DNA of 64,000 nucleotides from Psychrobacter sp. NG25 (GTDB taxonomy: Bacteria; Pseudomonadota; Gammaproteobacteria; Pseudomonadales; Moraxellaceae). Location: contig NZ_JADGMV010000002.1 of NCBI RefSeq assembly GCF_015234355.1, forward strand, positions 549,476-613,475. Direction: 5' to 3'. The first letter of the stretch is position 1; each line of letters starts with the position of its first letter. The translations under genes and the position numbers were made by a program. Shown one piece after another: positions 1-8,723 of the stretch. The notes under the pieces were generated by a model. It had not been told where the DNA came from and did not search any database. It saw only the letters and a program-made list of their open reading frames with translations.

Positions 1-693
1 AAAGGTAAGCTACAGCAGCTAAATGTATTGTCAGAATCCACCATTCACTTCGGCGTCGAAGTGAGCAATCCAGATGCCTTAGTATTTTTACCTGGGCAGT
101 ATGTCAACATTACTATCCCTGACTCTGATGAGACACGTTCCTACTCTTTTAGCTCAATGCCTAGTACCAATCAGGCTGAATTTGTCATCCGTAACATTCC
201 AAATGGCAAGATGAGTACCTTTTTATCTGATGTTGCCAAGCTAGGTCAAGATATTGATTTTGAAGGACCGTTTGGTAGTTTCTATTTACGTCCTATCGTA
301 CGCCCTACTGTATTTTTAGCTGGTGGTACAGGTATCGCACCCTTTTTATCGATGCTAAAAAGCTTAGAAATATCGGGTGCTCATCATCCTGTCAAGATGG
401 TCTACGGTGTTACTAATGATGCTGATTTGATAGAGATTGAAAAACTGGAAGAAGTGAAGAAAAACCACGATTGGTTTGACTATTATACCTGTGTAGCAAG
501 CGAGGAAAGCGGCCATGAGCGCAAAGGCTATGTAACCAGCCATGTTGAAGCTGATTGGCTAAATGATGGTGATGTTGATGTCTATCTGTGTGGTCCTCTG
601 GCGATGGTCGATGCCGTTAGTAATTGGTTAGATACAAGTAGCCTCAAACCTAGCAATTTTTATTATGAAAAGTTCACACCTAGTGAGCAGTAA
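1..693 (+). CDS. benC: benzoate 1,2-dioxygenase electron-transfer (reductase) component BenC, 5' truncated
   Basis: This is the C-terminal two thirds of the NADH-dependent ferredoxin reductase that feeds electrons to the benzoate dioxygenase BenAB. The frame is open from base 1 (first codons K-G-K-L-Q-Q-L), so the N-terminal 2Fe-2S ferredoxin domain lies left of the window; the TTG at 28 is not a real start. Visible parts are the FAD-binding motif RSYSFSS, the NAD-binding start GGTGIAPFLSML and the ferredoxin-reductase C-terminal motif YLCGPLAMVDA. Full-length family members have about 340 residues. benD follows after 49 bp with a good ribosome binding site, which supports one ben operon with benAB further upstream. 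The context makes benzoate more likely than another aromatic ring. Confidence 0.93.
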   Translation, partial: KGKLQQLNVLSESTIHFGVEVSNPDALVFLPGQYVNITIPDSDETRSYSFSSMPSTNQAEFVIRNIPNGKMSTFLSDVAKLGQDIDFEGPFGSFYLRPIVRPTVFLAGGTGIAPFLSMLKSLEISGAHHPVKMVYGVTNDADLIEIEKLEEVKKNHDWFDYYTCVASEESGHERKGYVTSHVEADWLNDGDVDVYLCGPLAMVDAVSNWLDTSSLKPSNFYYEKFTPSEQ

Positions 694-742
694 TATAGCT
701 CAAACAATACAGCGATAGAATACTTTTCTCTAGGAGACAGCA

Positions 743-1522
743 ATGAGTAAGCGTTTTGATAATAAAGTATGTGTCGTAACGGGTGCCGCACAAGGTATCG
801 GTCGCGGGGTCGCATTACGCTTAGCAAATGAGGGTGGCAAGATAGTCATGGCAGACGTCTCACCTTTGGTAGAAGACGTGTTAGCAGAAATCACTACAAA
901 TGGCGGGCATGCGACGACCATTCAAGCTGATCTTGAGACTTATCAAGGGGCACAGGATGTTATCGGTAAAGCACTTGATACCTACGGTCGTATTGACATA
1001 TTGGTCAATAATGTAGGCGGTGCAATATGGATGAAACCATTCATCAGTTTCTCTGAGATAGAGATTGAAAAAGAAATTAGTCGCTCACTATTTCCAACAT
1101 TATGGTGTTGCCATGCAGTATTGCCATCGATGATCAAACAACAATCTGGCACTATCGTTAATGTTTCCTCCATCGCAACGCGTGGTATCAACCGTATACC
1201 CTACTCAACTGCAAAAGGCGGTGTAAACGCCATGACTGCATCACTTGCTTTTGAACATGCAAGTGATGGAATTCGCGTTAATGCAGTGGCAACGGGTGGT
1301 ACTGAAGCCCCGCCTAGAAAGATTCCACGTAATACAAAGCCTTTAACTGATGAAGAGAAAGGCTGGATGAACGCAGTTGTTGATCAAACCATCGACAGCA
1401 CATTTGTGAAACGTTACGGCACAATAGATGAACAAGTCAATGCCATCGCATTTTTGGCTTCTGATGAATCTTCCTATATCACTGGAAGCACTATCCCTGT
1501 AGGCGGTGGTGACGCAGGCTAA
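743..1522 (+). CDS. benD: 1,6-dihydroxycyclohexa-2,4-diene-1-carboxylate dehydrogenase BenD (SDR family)
   Basis: This short-chain dehydrogenase of 259 residues oxidises the cis-diol made by BenABC to catechol with release of CO2 and NADH. The cofactor motif TGAAQGIG sits at residues 13-20, NNVGG at 89-93, the catalytic serine at 142 or 143, and the Y154-x3-K158 pair in YSTAKGG. The start is fixed by AGGAGA seven bases upstream of ATG. Position between benC and benE and the usual family length (about 260) support the specific assignment over a generic SDR. Confidence 0.93.
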   Translation: MSKRFDNKVCVVTGAAQGIGRGVALRLANEGGKIVMADVSPLVEDVLAEITTNGGHATTIQADLETYQGAQDVIGKALDTYGRIDILVNNVGGAIWMKPFISFSEIEIEKEISRSLFPTLWCCHAVLPSMIKQQSGTIVNVSSIATRGINRIPYSTAKGGVNAMTASLAFEHASDGIRVNAVATGGTEAPPRKIPRNTKPLTDEEKGWMNAVVDQTIDSTFVKRYGTIDEQVNAIAFLASDESSYITGSTIPVGGGDAG

Positions 1523-1600
1523 TCTCTCTCGTCAGGTTATTAAGTAGCATAGCTTTGAACAGAGAATTATCTAATCGCTGCTGATTTGCAAGGAAGCAAT

Positions 1601-2797
1601 ATGGCAAACGTAATACACACATTGAAAGATGACTGGTCAATCTCTGCCACCGTAGCAGGTTTTTTGGCCGTACTGATTTCTTATGCTGGCCCCTTAATTA
1701 TCTTTTTTCAGGCAGCACAAGCAGCGCAGGTGTCAGAAGCGATGATGGCATCATGGATTTGGGGGGTGTCTATAGGTGCCGCTGTCTCAGGTATTTATTT
1801 ATCCATTAAGTATAAAACCCCTATTATTACCGCTTGGTCAGCGCCTGGTACCGCACTATTGGTAACCGTCTTTCCGAATATGAGTATTAATGAAGCGATA
1901 GCCGCTTATATCGTATCAGGGATTGTGATTTTTTTAGTAGGTGCAACTGGCTCTTTTGACAAAATTTTAAGATGGATTCCTAATGGTATCGCTGCCGGTA
2001 TGATGGCAGGCATCCTGTTTCAATTCGGCTTAGAGTTATTTGTAGCAACCAATACGATGCCGTTTATCGTGTTTAGCATGCTTGGCTGTTACTTAATGGC
2101 CAAACGATTTTCACCGCGCTATACCATGATTTGGGTACTGCTATGCGGTGTCATTTTGAGTGTTCTATTGGGGAAAATGAACCCTGTCGATATAGATTTA
2201 GCCATTACCATACCTACTGTGATATGGCCTGAGTGGACATGGAATGCCGTATTCAATCTTGCTGTTCCACTCATTCTTGTCAGCTTAACTGGACAGTTTT
2301 TACCTGGTATGGCGATTCTTAATCTTAGTGGTTATGACACACCAGCCAAGCCTATCGTCAGTATTACAAGCCTAGCTTCGTTAGCAGTCGCCTGTGTAGG
2401 GGGTATTACGATTGTCCTAGCAGCAATCACCGCAGCACTTTGTACTGGTAAGGATGCCCATGAATTAAAAGAGAAACGCTACATAGCAGGTGTAGCAAAC
2501 GGTATTTTTTATCTATTAGGGGGACTACTTGCCGGTAGCATCGTGATGGTATTTAGCTTGCTGCCCAAAGAGCTAGTTGCAGCATTAGCCGGTCTTGCAC
2601 TTATCGGTGCTATTTCTACCAACATTACTATAGCAATGAAAGATGACTCTCAAAGAGATGCAGCGCTAATCACTTTTTTAGCAACAGCATCTGGTATGAG
2701 TTTTCTTGGATTAAGCTCTGTTTTTTGGGGCATTCTTATCGGCATGATTGCTTACTATGTTTTAAGCAAAAAACGATTATTACCTCTATTTTCATAA
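1601..2797 (+). CDS. benE: benzoate/H+ symporter BenE
   Basis: This integral membrane protein of 398 residues belongs to the BenE family of benzoate permeases and has about 11-12 hydrophobic segments with short loops. An in-frame TTG lies at 1586, but AAGGA ends seven bases before the ATG at 1601, so the start was placed there. The gene lies 78 bp after benD, the usual ben operon order. It would import benzoate alongside the AAHS-type transporter at 6853; such duplicated uptake is also known from the Acinetobacter ben region. Confidence 0.93.
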   Translation: MANVIHTLKDDWSISATVAGFLAVLISYAGPLIIFFQAAQAAQVSEAMMASWIWGVSIGAAVSGIYLSIKYKTPIITAWSAPGTALLVTVFPNMSINEAIAAYIVSGIVIFLVGATGSFDKILRWIPNGIAAGMMAGILFQFGLELFVATNTMPFIVFSMLGCYLMAKRFSPRYTMIWVLLCGVILSVLLGKMNPVDIDLAITIPTVIWPEWTWNAVFNLAVPLILVSLTGQFLPGMAILNLSGYDTPAKPIVSITSLASLAVACVGGITIVLAAITAALCTGKDAHELKEKRYIAGVANGIFYLLGGLLAGSIVMVFSLLPKELVAALAGLALIGAISTNITIAMKDDSQRDAALITFLATASGMSFLGLSSVFWGILIGMIAYYVLSKKRLLPLFS

Positions 2798-2912
2798 GCA
2801 AAAATATACGTCATTTTTATCAATAGAACAGCCCAAACGACAAGACAGTCTCGAAGATGCATAAAACTTAAGTCTCGCAATACCTAATATTACTTTTGTA
2901 TAGGACATAAAC

Positions 2913-3614
2913 ATGATTAATAAAGCTGAAAAAAATATCACGGATGTACTTAGCCAAATTAAAGATGGCGCCACTATTATGATTGGTGGTTTTGGAACTG
3001 CAGGGCAACCAGCTGAACTCATTGATGGCCTTATCAATTTAGGTGTTAAAAACCTTGTCATTATTAATAATAATGCTGGAAACGGTGATCATGGTCTTGC
3101 CAGATTATTAAAAACGGGCGCGGTACGTAAAATCATTTGTTCTTTTCCTCGTCAATCAGACTCATGGGTATTCGATGAGCTTTATCATGCAGGAAAAATT
3201 GATCTGGAATTAGTACCACAAGGTAATTTGGCTTGCCGTATTCAAGCGGCAGGCATGGGGCTTGGAGCCGTATATACACCAACAGGGTTCGGCACTCTAC
3301 TCGCAGAAGGCAAAGAAACTCGTCATATCGATGGCAAAGACTATGTCTTGGAATATCCAATTAAAGCTGATTTCGCCTTAATAAAAGCAAACAAGGGTGA
3401 TCGTTGGGGTAACTTAGTTTACCGAAAATCTGCACGTAACTTTGGTCCAATTATGGCAATGGCAGCTGACGTGACTATCGCTCAAGTCTCTCAAACAGTT
3501 GATCTAGGTGAGCTTGATCCTGAGCACGTTATTACACCAGGCATTTTTGTGCAGCACGTGGTGCAAGTCCAACCTGCTAGCACTAGTACTGAACTTTCTG
3601 ATACTGCAGCGTAG
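2913..3614 (+). CDS. pcaI: 3-oxoadipate CoA-transferase subunit A
   Basis: This is the alpha subunit (233 residues) of the enzyme that moves CoA from succinyl-CoA to 3-oxoadipate. The glycine-rich GGFG motif of family I CoA-transferases is at residues 25-28, followed by the GQPAELI stretch. AGGA lies ahead of the ATG. The partner subunit starts 37 bp downstream. In a ben-cat context this gene would be called catI; it is equivalent to pcaI. A general 3-oxoacid transferase is the alternative, but the neighbouring thiolase and enol-lactonase favour 3-oxoadipate. Confidence 0.92.
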   Translation: MINKAEKNITDVLSQIKDGATIMIGGFGTAGQPAELIDGLINLGVKNLVIINNNAGNGDHGLARLLKTGAVRKIICSFPRQSDSWVFDELYHAGKIDLELVPQGNLACRIQAAGMGLGAVYTPTGFGTLLAEGKETRHIDGKDYVLEYPIKADFALIKANKGDRWGNLVYRKSARNFGPIMAMAADVTIAQVSQTVDLGELDPEHVITPGIFVQHVVQVQPASTSTELSDTAA

Positions 3615-3651
3615 CCACCGCTAAATACTGCCAATTATAAGGAGCGTCATC

Positions 3652-4311
3652 ATGAGCCATACCTCTTACAGCGTTTTGACCCGTGACCAAATAGCCGAAC
3701 GAGCTGCACAAGACATTCCAGATGGAGCCTATGTCAATTTAGGCATCGGACTACCGACTAAAATCGCACAATATTTATCTAATGATAAAGACGTATTTTT
3801 GCATTCAGAAAACGGCTTATTAGCTTTTGGTCCATCACCTGCCAAAGGTGAAGAAGATCCCGAACTGATTAATGCTGGAAAGGAATACGTTACTATGCTC
3901 GATGGCGGTAGCTACTTTCATCATGGTGACTCTTTTGCCATGATGCGCGGTGGCCATATCGACATTTGCGTGTTGGGTGCGTTTCAAGTAGCTGCTAATG
4001 GTGATTTAGCCAATTGGAGTACTGGTGCAGAGGATGCGATACCCGCTGTTGGAGGTGCTATGGACTTAGCCGTCGGCGCCAAAAAAGTTTTTGTAATGAC
4101 CAATCACATCACCAAAACTGGGGATCCTAAAATCGTCAGCGAACTTACCTACCCTGTGACTGGGAAAAATTGCGTAGATCGGATTTATACTGATTTATGC
4201 GTCATTGATGTCACTGATAAAGGACTGCTAGTCACTGAAATGGTCGATGGTATGAGCTTTTTGGACTTGCAAGAATTGACTGGTGCAATGTTAATTGACG
4301 CTACTCAATAA
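3652..4311 (+). CDS. pcaJ: 3-oxoadipate CoA-transferase subunit B
   Basis: This is the beta subunit (219 residues) of the 3-oxoadipate CoA-transferase. It carries the SENG motif in which Glu53 is the residue that forms the covalent CoA thioester in this family, followed by LLAFGP. A strong AAGGAG site precedes the ATG. The length and the tight pairing with the A subunit are typical. It is equivalent to catJ. Confidence 0.92.
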   Translation: MSHTSYSVLTRDQIAERAAQDIPDGAYVNLGIGLPTKIAQYLSNDKDVFLHSENGLLAFGPSPAKGEEDPELINAGKEYVTMLDGGSYFHHGDSFAMMRGGHIDICVLGAFQVAANGDLANWSTGAEDAIPAVGGAMDLAVGAKKVFVMTNHITKTGDPKIVSELTYPVTGKNCVDRIYTDLCVIDVTDKGLLVTEMVDGMSFLDLQELTGAMLIDATQ

Positions 4312-4362
4312 AAACAGGTCTTACTCAAAACTTCAAACAACCAAAAATTCAGGATAATCGCC

Positions 4363-5595
4363 ATGACTGATTCAACTGTCTATTTAAACGATGCTTATAT
4401 TATCGATGCCATTCGCACTCCTTTTGGTCGTTACGGCGGCGGTCTAGCACCTGTACGTGCAGACGATTTAGGCGCTATCCCTATCAAGGCGCTAATCGAA
4501 CGTAATACTAATGTCGATTGGGTAAAAGTAGATGACGTCATCTACGGCTGTGCTAATCAAAGCGGTGAAGACAACCGTAACGTCGGACGTATGTCGTCAT
4601 TGCTAGCCGGCCTACCTTATCAAGTGCCTGCAACTACTGTTAATCGCTTGTGCGGCTCGTCGATGGATGCGTTAGCGATAGCGGCGCGTGCGATTAAAGC
4701 CGGTGAAGCTCATCTAATTATCGCAGGTGGTGTTGAGAGCATGAGCCGTGCACCATTTGTAATGGGTAAATCAGACAAATCCTTTGGTCGTAGCCAAAAT
4801 CTTGAAGATACCACCATGGGTTGGCGCTTTATCAATCCAAAACTTGATGAGCTATATGGAACAGAAACCATGCCTCAAACGGCTGAAAATGTTGCAGAGC
4901 AATTTAATGTCAATCGAGCTGACCAAGATGCATTTGCATTACGTAGCCAACAACGTACTAAAGCGGCGCAAGAGTCTGGATTCTTCAAAGATGAGATTAC
5001 CCCTGTCGTCATCCCACAACGTAAAGGCGAGCCTGTCACCATCGATACTGATGAGCATCCTCGTGCTGATACTACACTTGAGAAGTTGACCAAATTACGC
5101 CCTATCGTCACCGCAGATGGCACAGTAACCGCTGGAAATGCTTCTGGAATCAATGATGGCGCAGCAGCCTTCCTAGTAGCGTCAGAGCAAGCGATTAAAG
5201 AATTCAATCTAAAGCCGCGTGCACGTATTGTGGCCTCAACTACGGTAGGCGTTGAGCCACGTATTATGGGCTTTGCCCCAGCACCAGCGATGAAAAAGCT
5301 ACTAGCGCAAACTGGCCTGTCACTTGATGATATGGATGTCGTTGAGTTAAACGAAGCCTTTGCATCGCAATCATTAGCCTGTACTCGTGATTTAGGTCTG
5401 CCTGACGGTAGCGCACGTGTCAATCCGAATGGCGGTGCGATTGCCCTTGGTCATCCACTCGGTGCATCAGGTGCACGTTTGATCTTAACCGCTCTCAATC
5501 AGCTTGAAAAAACAAGTAAGCGTTATGCCATCTGCTCAATGTGTATCGGTGTTGGACAAGGCATCGCAATGATTATTGAGCGTGTTGAGAGCTGA
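4363..5595 (+). CDS. pcaF: 3-oxoadipyl-CoA thiolase
   Basis: This thiolase of 410 residues cleaves 3-oxoadipyl-CoA with CoA to succinyl-CoA and acetyl-CoA, the last step of the beta-ketoadipate pathway. The nucleophilic Cys97 lies in VNRLCGSS, the GGVESMSRAP motif follows at 122-131, the histidine is H364 in ALGHPLGASGAR, and the second active Cys394 lies in CSMCIGVGQG. AGGATAA precedes the ATG. It is equivalent to catF. Confidence 0.94.
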   Translation: MTDSTVYLNDAYIIDAIRTPFGRYGGGLAPVRADDLGAIPIKALIERNTNVDWVKVDDVIYGCANQSGEDNRNVGRMSSLLAGLPYQVPATTVNRLCGSSMDALAIAARAIKAGEAHLIIAGGVESMSRAPFVMGKSDKSFGRSQNLEDTTMGWRFINPKLDELYGTETMPQTAENVAEQFNVNRADQDAFALRSQQRTKAAQESGFFKDEITPVVIPQRKGEPVTIDTDEHPRADTTLEKLTKLRPIVTADGTVTAGNASGINDGAAAFLVASEQAIKEFNLKPRARIVASTTVGVEPRIMGFAPAPAMKKLLAQTGLSLDDMDVVELNEAFASQSLACTRDLGLPDGSARVNPNGGAIALGHPLGASGARLILTALNQLEKTSKRYAICSMCIGVGQGIAMIIERVES

Positions 5596-5683
5596 TTAAT
5601 CGTTCAAAATAAGATAGACACCCAGCTCAATAAGTCAAAAAGAAGACCTTAATCACCCGACAGTTAAAACAAGGACGTTCATC

Positions 5684-6460
5684 ATGCCTGTATTTGAAAA
5701 TAAAGGTGTCACGCTAAACTATACCACCTTTGGAGATAGCAGCAACCCTACCCTAATATTCTCCAACTCTTTAGGTACTAGCTATCATATGTGGCAACCA
5801 CAAATCGATACCTTACAAGCCGATTACTTTATCATCTGCTATGACACTCGTGGCCATGGTAAATCATCAGCACCCAGAGGTCCTTATAATTTAAACCAGC
5901 TTGGGCAAGATGTGATTGATTTGTTAGATCACCTGCATCTTGATAAGGTGTTTTTTTGTGGCATTTCTATGGGCGGCATGACAGGTCAATGGTTAGCTAT
6001 CAATCACCCTGACCGCTTCCACCACTTGATGTTATGTAATACTGCAGCGAAAATTGGTAACGAAATAGCATGGACGGAGCGTTCAAAATTGGTACGTGAG
6101 CAAGGTCTAGCTCCTATCGCGGCTACAGCTGCTCCACGTTGGTTCACAGCAGATTTTATCGATCATTACCCAGATGTAGTCGCGGCATTTTCTAGCGCTC
6201 TTGCGGCTGGCAGTGCAGAGGGCTACGCAAGCTGCTGCGAGGCGTTATCTATCGCTGATACTCGCAAGCAGTTAAAAGATATTCGTGTACCAATTACAGT
6301 GTTGGCAGGCATTGAAGACCCGGTGACGACCGTTGCCGATGGTCAATACATGGTTGATCATATACCTAACGCTACGCTTGCGACTATCGAAGCCTCTCAT
6401 ATCTCAAATATTGAACAACCTGAAGTATTTAATGAGTATGTTAGATATTACCTACAATAA
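5684..6460 (+). CDS. pcaD: 3-oxoadipate enol-lactonase
   Basis: This alpha/beta hydrolase of 258 residues hydrolyses 3-oxoadipate enol-lactone to 3-oxoadipate. The nucleophile is Ser95 in GISMGG; a likely triad aspartate is D212 and the histidine is H239 in EASHISN. AAGGAC precedes the ATG. It is the last gene of the + strand run that begins with ben genes, and a hairpin follows at 6491. It is equivalent to catD. No catA, catB or catC is in the window, so the catechol-to-enol-lactone steps must be encoded elsewhere, probably left of the window. Confidence 0.92.
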   Translation: MPVFENKGVTLNYTTFGDSSNPTLIFSNSLGTSYHMWQPQIDTLQADYFIICYDTRGHGKSSAPRGPYNLNQLGQDVIDLLDHLHLDKVFFCGISMGGMTGQWLAINHPDRFHHLMLCNTAAKIGNEIAWTERSKLVREQGLAPIAATAAPRWFTADFIDHYPDVVAAFSSALAAGSAEGYASCCEALSIADTRKQLKDIRVPITVLAGIEDPVTTVADGQYMVDHIPNATLATIEASHISNIEQPEVFNEYVRYYLQ

Positions 6461-6490
6461 CGCCAGTAAATGCTTTTAAAAAACACATTT

Positions 6491-6515
6491 ATTAGCCTTG
6501 ATTAATTAGGCTAAT
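6491..6515 (+). terminator. putative terminator after the ben-cat operon
   Basis: A perfect 8-bp stem, ATTAGCCT paired with AGGCTAAT, surrounds a 9-base loop 30 bp after the enol-lactonase stop. The tail is T-rich but interrupted. A second hairpin with 13-bp arms (6540-6552 and 6562-6574, one G-U pair, T-rich loop) lies just downstream and may act as a backup. Confidence 0.5.
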
Positions 6516-6748
6516 TTAATCTATTTATCTTACATTTTTAATCATCTATATATTTTTTTAGTATATGGATGATTTTCTGCGCATCCAGTATTTTTATATT
6601 AGAAATCAATGAAAATTTTTGGTGTTAGTTGTCTTACATACACTCACTGCAAGCATCATTCTTCGTATCTAATACTTTATAAGAGTACTCACTCCTCTAA
6701 TTAAGATGAAGGCCAACATTATTTCAATAAAGTGTTATATGGAAAGAT

Positions 6749-6784
6749 ATACCTTTTAGGTATCGATTAATACCTAGATAGTTT
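6749..6784 (+). promoter_or_regulatory. double BenM/CatM-type operator
   Basis: The sequence ATAC-CTTTTAG-GTAT at 6749-6763 matches exactly the ATAC-N7-GTAT consensus of the LysR regulators BenM and CatM. A second, one-mismatch site ATAC-N7-GTTT lies at 6770-6784, start to start 21 bp away (two helical turns). A possible -35 box TTGACT follows directly at 6785-6790 with a weak -10 (TAACTT) at 6808. The arrangement is that of a BenM/CatM primary and secondary site at a muconate- or benzoate-inducible promoter. Confidence 0.7.
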
Positions 6785-6852
6785 TTGACTTAGCACCTGT
6801 AAAACCCTAACTTGTAAAGCACGTATAAGGATATCATCAACGGAGAATATGA

Positions 6853-8217
6853 ATGGAATCTCAAACCTTAAACATCAATAAAGTTATTGATGAAGCCAAA
6901 TTTTCACCTTTTCATTGGAAAGTCCTGTTTTGGTGCTTATTGATTATTATCTTTGACGGCTACGACCTCATTATTTACGGCGTGGCTCTCCCACTACTTA
7001 TGGAAGAGTGGTCGTTAACTTCGGTACAAGCAGGTTTTCTTGCTAGCGCAGCACTATTCGGCATGATGTTTGGCGCCATGATTTTTGGCACTTTATCTGA
7101 CAAGATCGGTCGTAAAAAAACAATTATGATCTGTGTCGCTCTATTCAGTAGCTTTACTTTCTTTGGTGCTTTCGCTAGTGGGCCTATGCAGTTTGCGGCT
7201 TTACGCTTCATTGCAGGTCTAGGTATTGGCGGCGTGATGCCAATCTGCGTGGCACTAACATCTGAATACGCACCGAAACGTATGCGTAGTACTTTAGTCG
7301 CTATTATGTTCAGTGGTTATGCAATTGGTGGTATGACGTCAGCATTATTAGGATCTTTTTTGGTTCTAGATTTTGGCTGGGAAATTATGTTTTATATTGC
7401 GGGCATTCCTACTTTACTATTGCCAATTATATGGAAGATGCTACCTGAATCCTTGATGTATTTGGTCAAAGAAAATCGAGAAGACGAAGCTAAAAATATC
7501 GTTCAAAAATTGGCTCCTCAAGAAAAAGTTACACCCTCTACCACTTTAGTACTGGACGAACCCACCAAAGGTGATGATGCCCCAATTAAAGCGTTATTTC
7601 TGAATAGACGTGGATTCACTACTATTATGTTTTGGATCGCATTTTTTATGTGTTTGCTGATGGTTTACGCTTTAGCAAGCTGGTTACCAAAGCTAATGAT
7701 TCAAGCCGGTTACTCGCTAGGTGCTAGTATGCTATTTCTATTTGCACTTAATATTGGTGGGATGATTGGGGCTATTGGCGGTGGCGTACTGGCCGATAAG
7801 TTTCATTTAAAACCTGTATTGACTATTATGTTTGTCGCTGGTGCCGTGGCACTAATACTACTTGGCTACAATAGTCCTCAAGTTGTACTGTATACCCTTA
7901 TTGCGATTGCTGGCGCTACCACTATCGGCTCACAAATTCTGCTCTATACTTTTGTGGCTCAATATTATCCTACCGCTGTACGTACGACGGCTATGGGTTG
8001 GGCATCAGGTATTGGGCGTATTGGTGCTATCGTAGGTCCAATCCTAACTGGTGCGCTACTCACCTTAGAGCTGACCCATCAGATGAACTTCTTATTTATT
8101 GCTATACCAGGTATTATCGCAGCCATCGCTATCTTCTTAGTGAATCTTACTGCAGCAGTGGACAGTAAACATGGTAGCGTGACACCAGCTACTTTAGATA
8201 GACCTATAGCAACCTAG
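6853..8217 (+). CDS. benK: AAHS-family aromatic acid:H+ symporter (BenK/PcaK-like MFS transporter)
   Basis: This 12-helix MFS permease of 454 residues carries the aromatic acid/H+ symporter signature DGYD at residues 35-38 in helix 1 and the MFS loop 2-3 motif SDKIGRKKT at 82-90. A central hydrophilic loop around 195-235 separates the two halves. CGGAGA precedes the ATG. A BenM/CatM-like operator and the ben-cat genes directly upstream point to benzoate or a related aromatic acid. Protocatechuate or 4-hydroxybenzoate (PcaK) or cis,cis-muconate (MucK) transport cannot be excluded from sequence. Confidence 0.85.
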   Translation: MESQTLNINKVIDEAKFSPFHWKVLFWCLLIIIFDGYDLIIYGVALPLLMEEWSLTSVQAGFLASAALFGMMFGAMIFGTLSDKIGRKKTIMICVALFSSFTFFGAFASGPMQFAALRFIAGLGIGGVMPICVALTSEYAPKRMRSTLVAIMFSGYAIGGMTSALLGSFLVLDFGWEIMFYIAGIPTLLLPIIWKMLPESLMYLVKENREDEAKNIVQKLAPQEKVTPSTTLVLDEPTKGDDAPIKALFLNRRGFTTIMFWIAFFMCLLMVYALASWLPKLMIQAGYSLGASMLFLFALNIGGMIGAIGGGVLADKFHLKPVLTIMFVAGAVALILLGYNSPQVVLYTLIAIAGATTIGSQILLYTFVAQYYPTAVRTTAMGWASGIGRIGAIVGPILTGALLTLELTHQMNFLFIAIPGIIAAIAIFLVNLTAAVDSKHGSVTPATLDRPIAT

Positions 8218-8274
8218 GTCTGAGTCAGACTTTACTTTCGTTCAGATATTCTTTTCTTATAATTATCAGTGTTG

Positions 8275-8304
8275 AGCGTACTCACAATGTGGGTACGCTT
8301 TTTT
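8275..8304 (+). terminator. terminator of the aromatic acid transporter gene
   Basis: An 11-bp stem (AGCGTACTCAC with GTGGGTACGCT, one G-U pair) has a 3-base loop and is followed by six T residues, 57 bp after the stop codon. This is a classic rho-independent terminator on the + strand. Confidence 0.85.
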
Positions 8305-8425
8305 GATACTTTGAATGAAAGATTAGTCCTCTGCTGTTCATCACTTAAAAGTTTCATTTGTAGATCCTTACTTTTCAAAGAACTGCTAATACTATTGATT
8401 TTGATACTCTGAATTTATTGATATA
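8298..8425 (+). repeat. interspersed repeat, copy 1
   Basis: Beginning in the T-run of the terminator, this about 130-bp sequence recurs in the same orientation at about 43163-43300. Shared blocks include ATCACTTAAAAGTTT, TTTGTAGA, CCTTACTTTTCAAA and TTTTGATACTCTGAATTTAT; the copies differ by scattered substitutions and a short insertion. No reading frame is conserved. Both copies directly follow a hairpin with a T-run. Confidence 0.7.
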
Positions 8426-8660
8426 GTCTAATCCAAATAAAACTGGAACAACCCATATCATGAAAGAGTTTAGGTGATACTGTTAGTATTAGGATTTGTG
8501 AAAAACCTGTATTTAAGCTACCTCATTAAGAACTTCCAATAAATTGAAGGTACTTTTTTATTGCTCATTATGTTTTACCAATATATAAAAAATAATGAAA
8601 ATTTTATGATTACATTATTATGCACTGGTATGTAAACAACCCCTTAGAATTAAAGATATT

Positions 8661-8697
8661 AAAAAAGACGCTAGCCTTTCGGGTTAGCGTCTTTTTA
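8661..8697 (-). terminator. terminator of the 2-aminoadipate operon (may act both ways)
   Basis: A 10-bp stem (8667-8676 with 8682-8691, one G-U pair) with a 5-base loop has A6 on the left and T5 on the right, so it can work on both strands. It lies 27 bp after the stop of the minus-strand flavoprotein gene. Confidence 0.88.
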
Positions 8698-8723
8698 TTT
8701 GGGTTAAGCGTTTAGCATGCTTC

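Larger units (their letters stand above)
6461..6852. other. intergenic region between enol-lactonase and transporter genes
   Basis: This AT-rich gap of 392 bp has no credible coding sequence. It holds two hairpins near its left end and the likely promoter and operator of the transporter gene near its right end, listed separately. The middle part (about 6580-6740) shows nothing I can name. Confidence 0.7.
8218..8723. other. intergenic region between convergent genes
   Basis: This gap of about 500 bp separates two convergent genes. It holds a terminator at each end and an interspersed repeat, listed separately. A short stretch near 8447-8465 shares 14 bases (ACAACCCATATCAT) with the decayed region near 16790. 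No credible gene is seen. Confidence 0.7.

Noticed and set aside
28..693. TTG at 28 as the start of the first gene
   Set aside because: The frame is open to base 1 and the protein begins in the middle of a reductase lacking its ferredoxin domain, so the gene is cut by the window edge.
4875..5423. Long antisense frame of 182 codons opposite the thiolase gene
   Set aside because: It mirrors a real gene with strong catalytic motifs, has no ribosome binding site and a low-complexity translation typical of antisense shadows.
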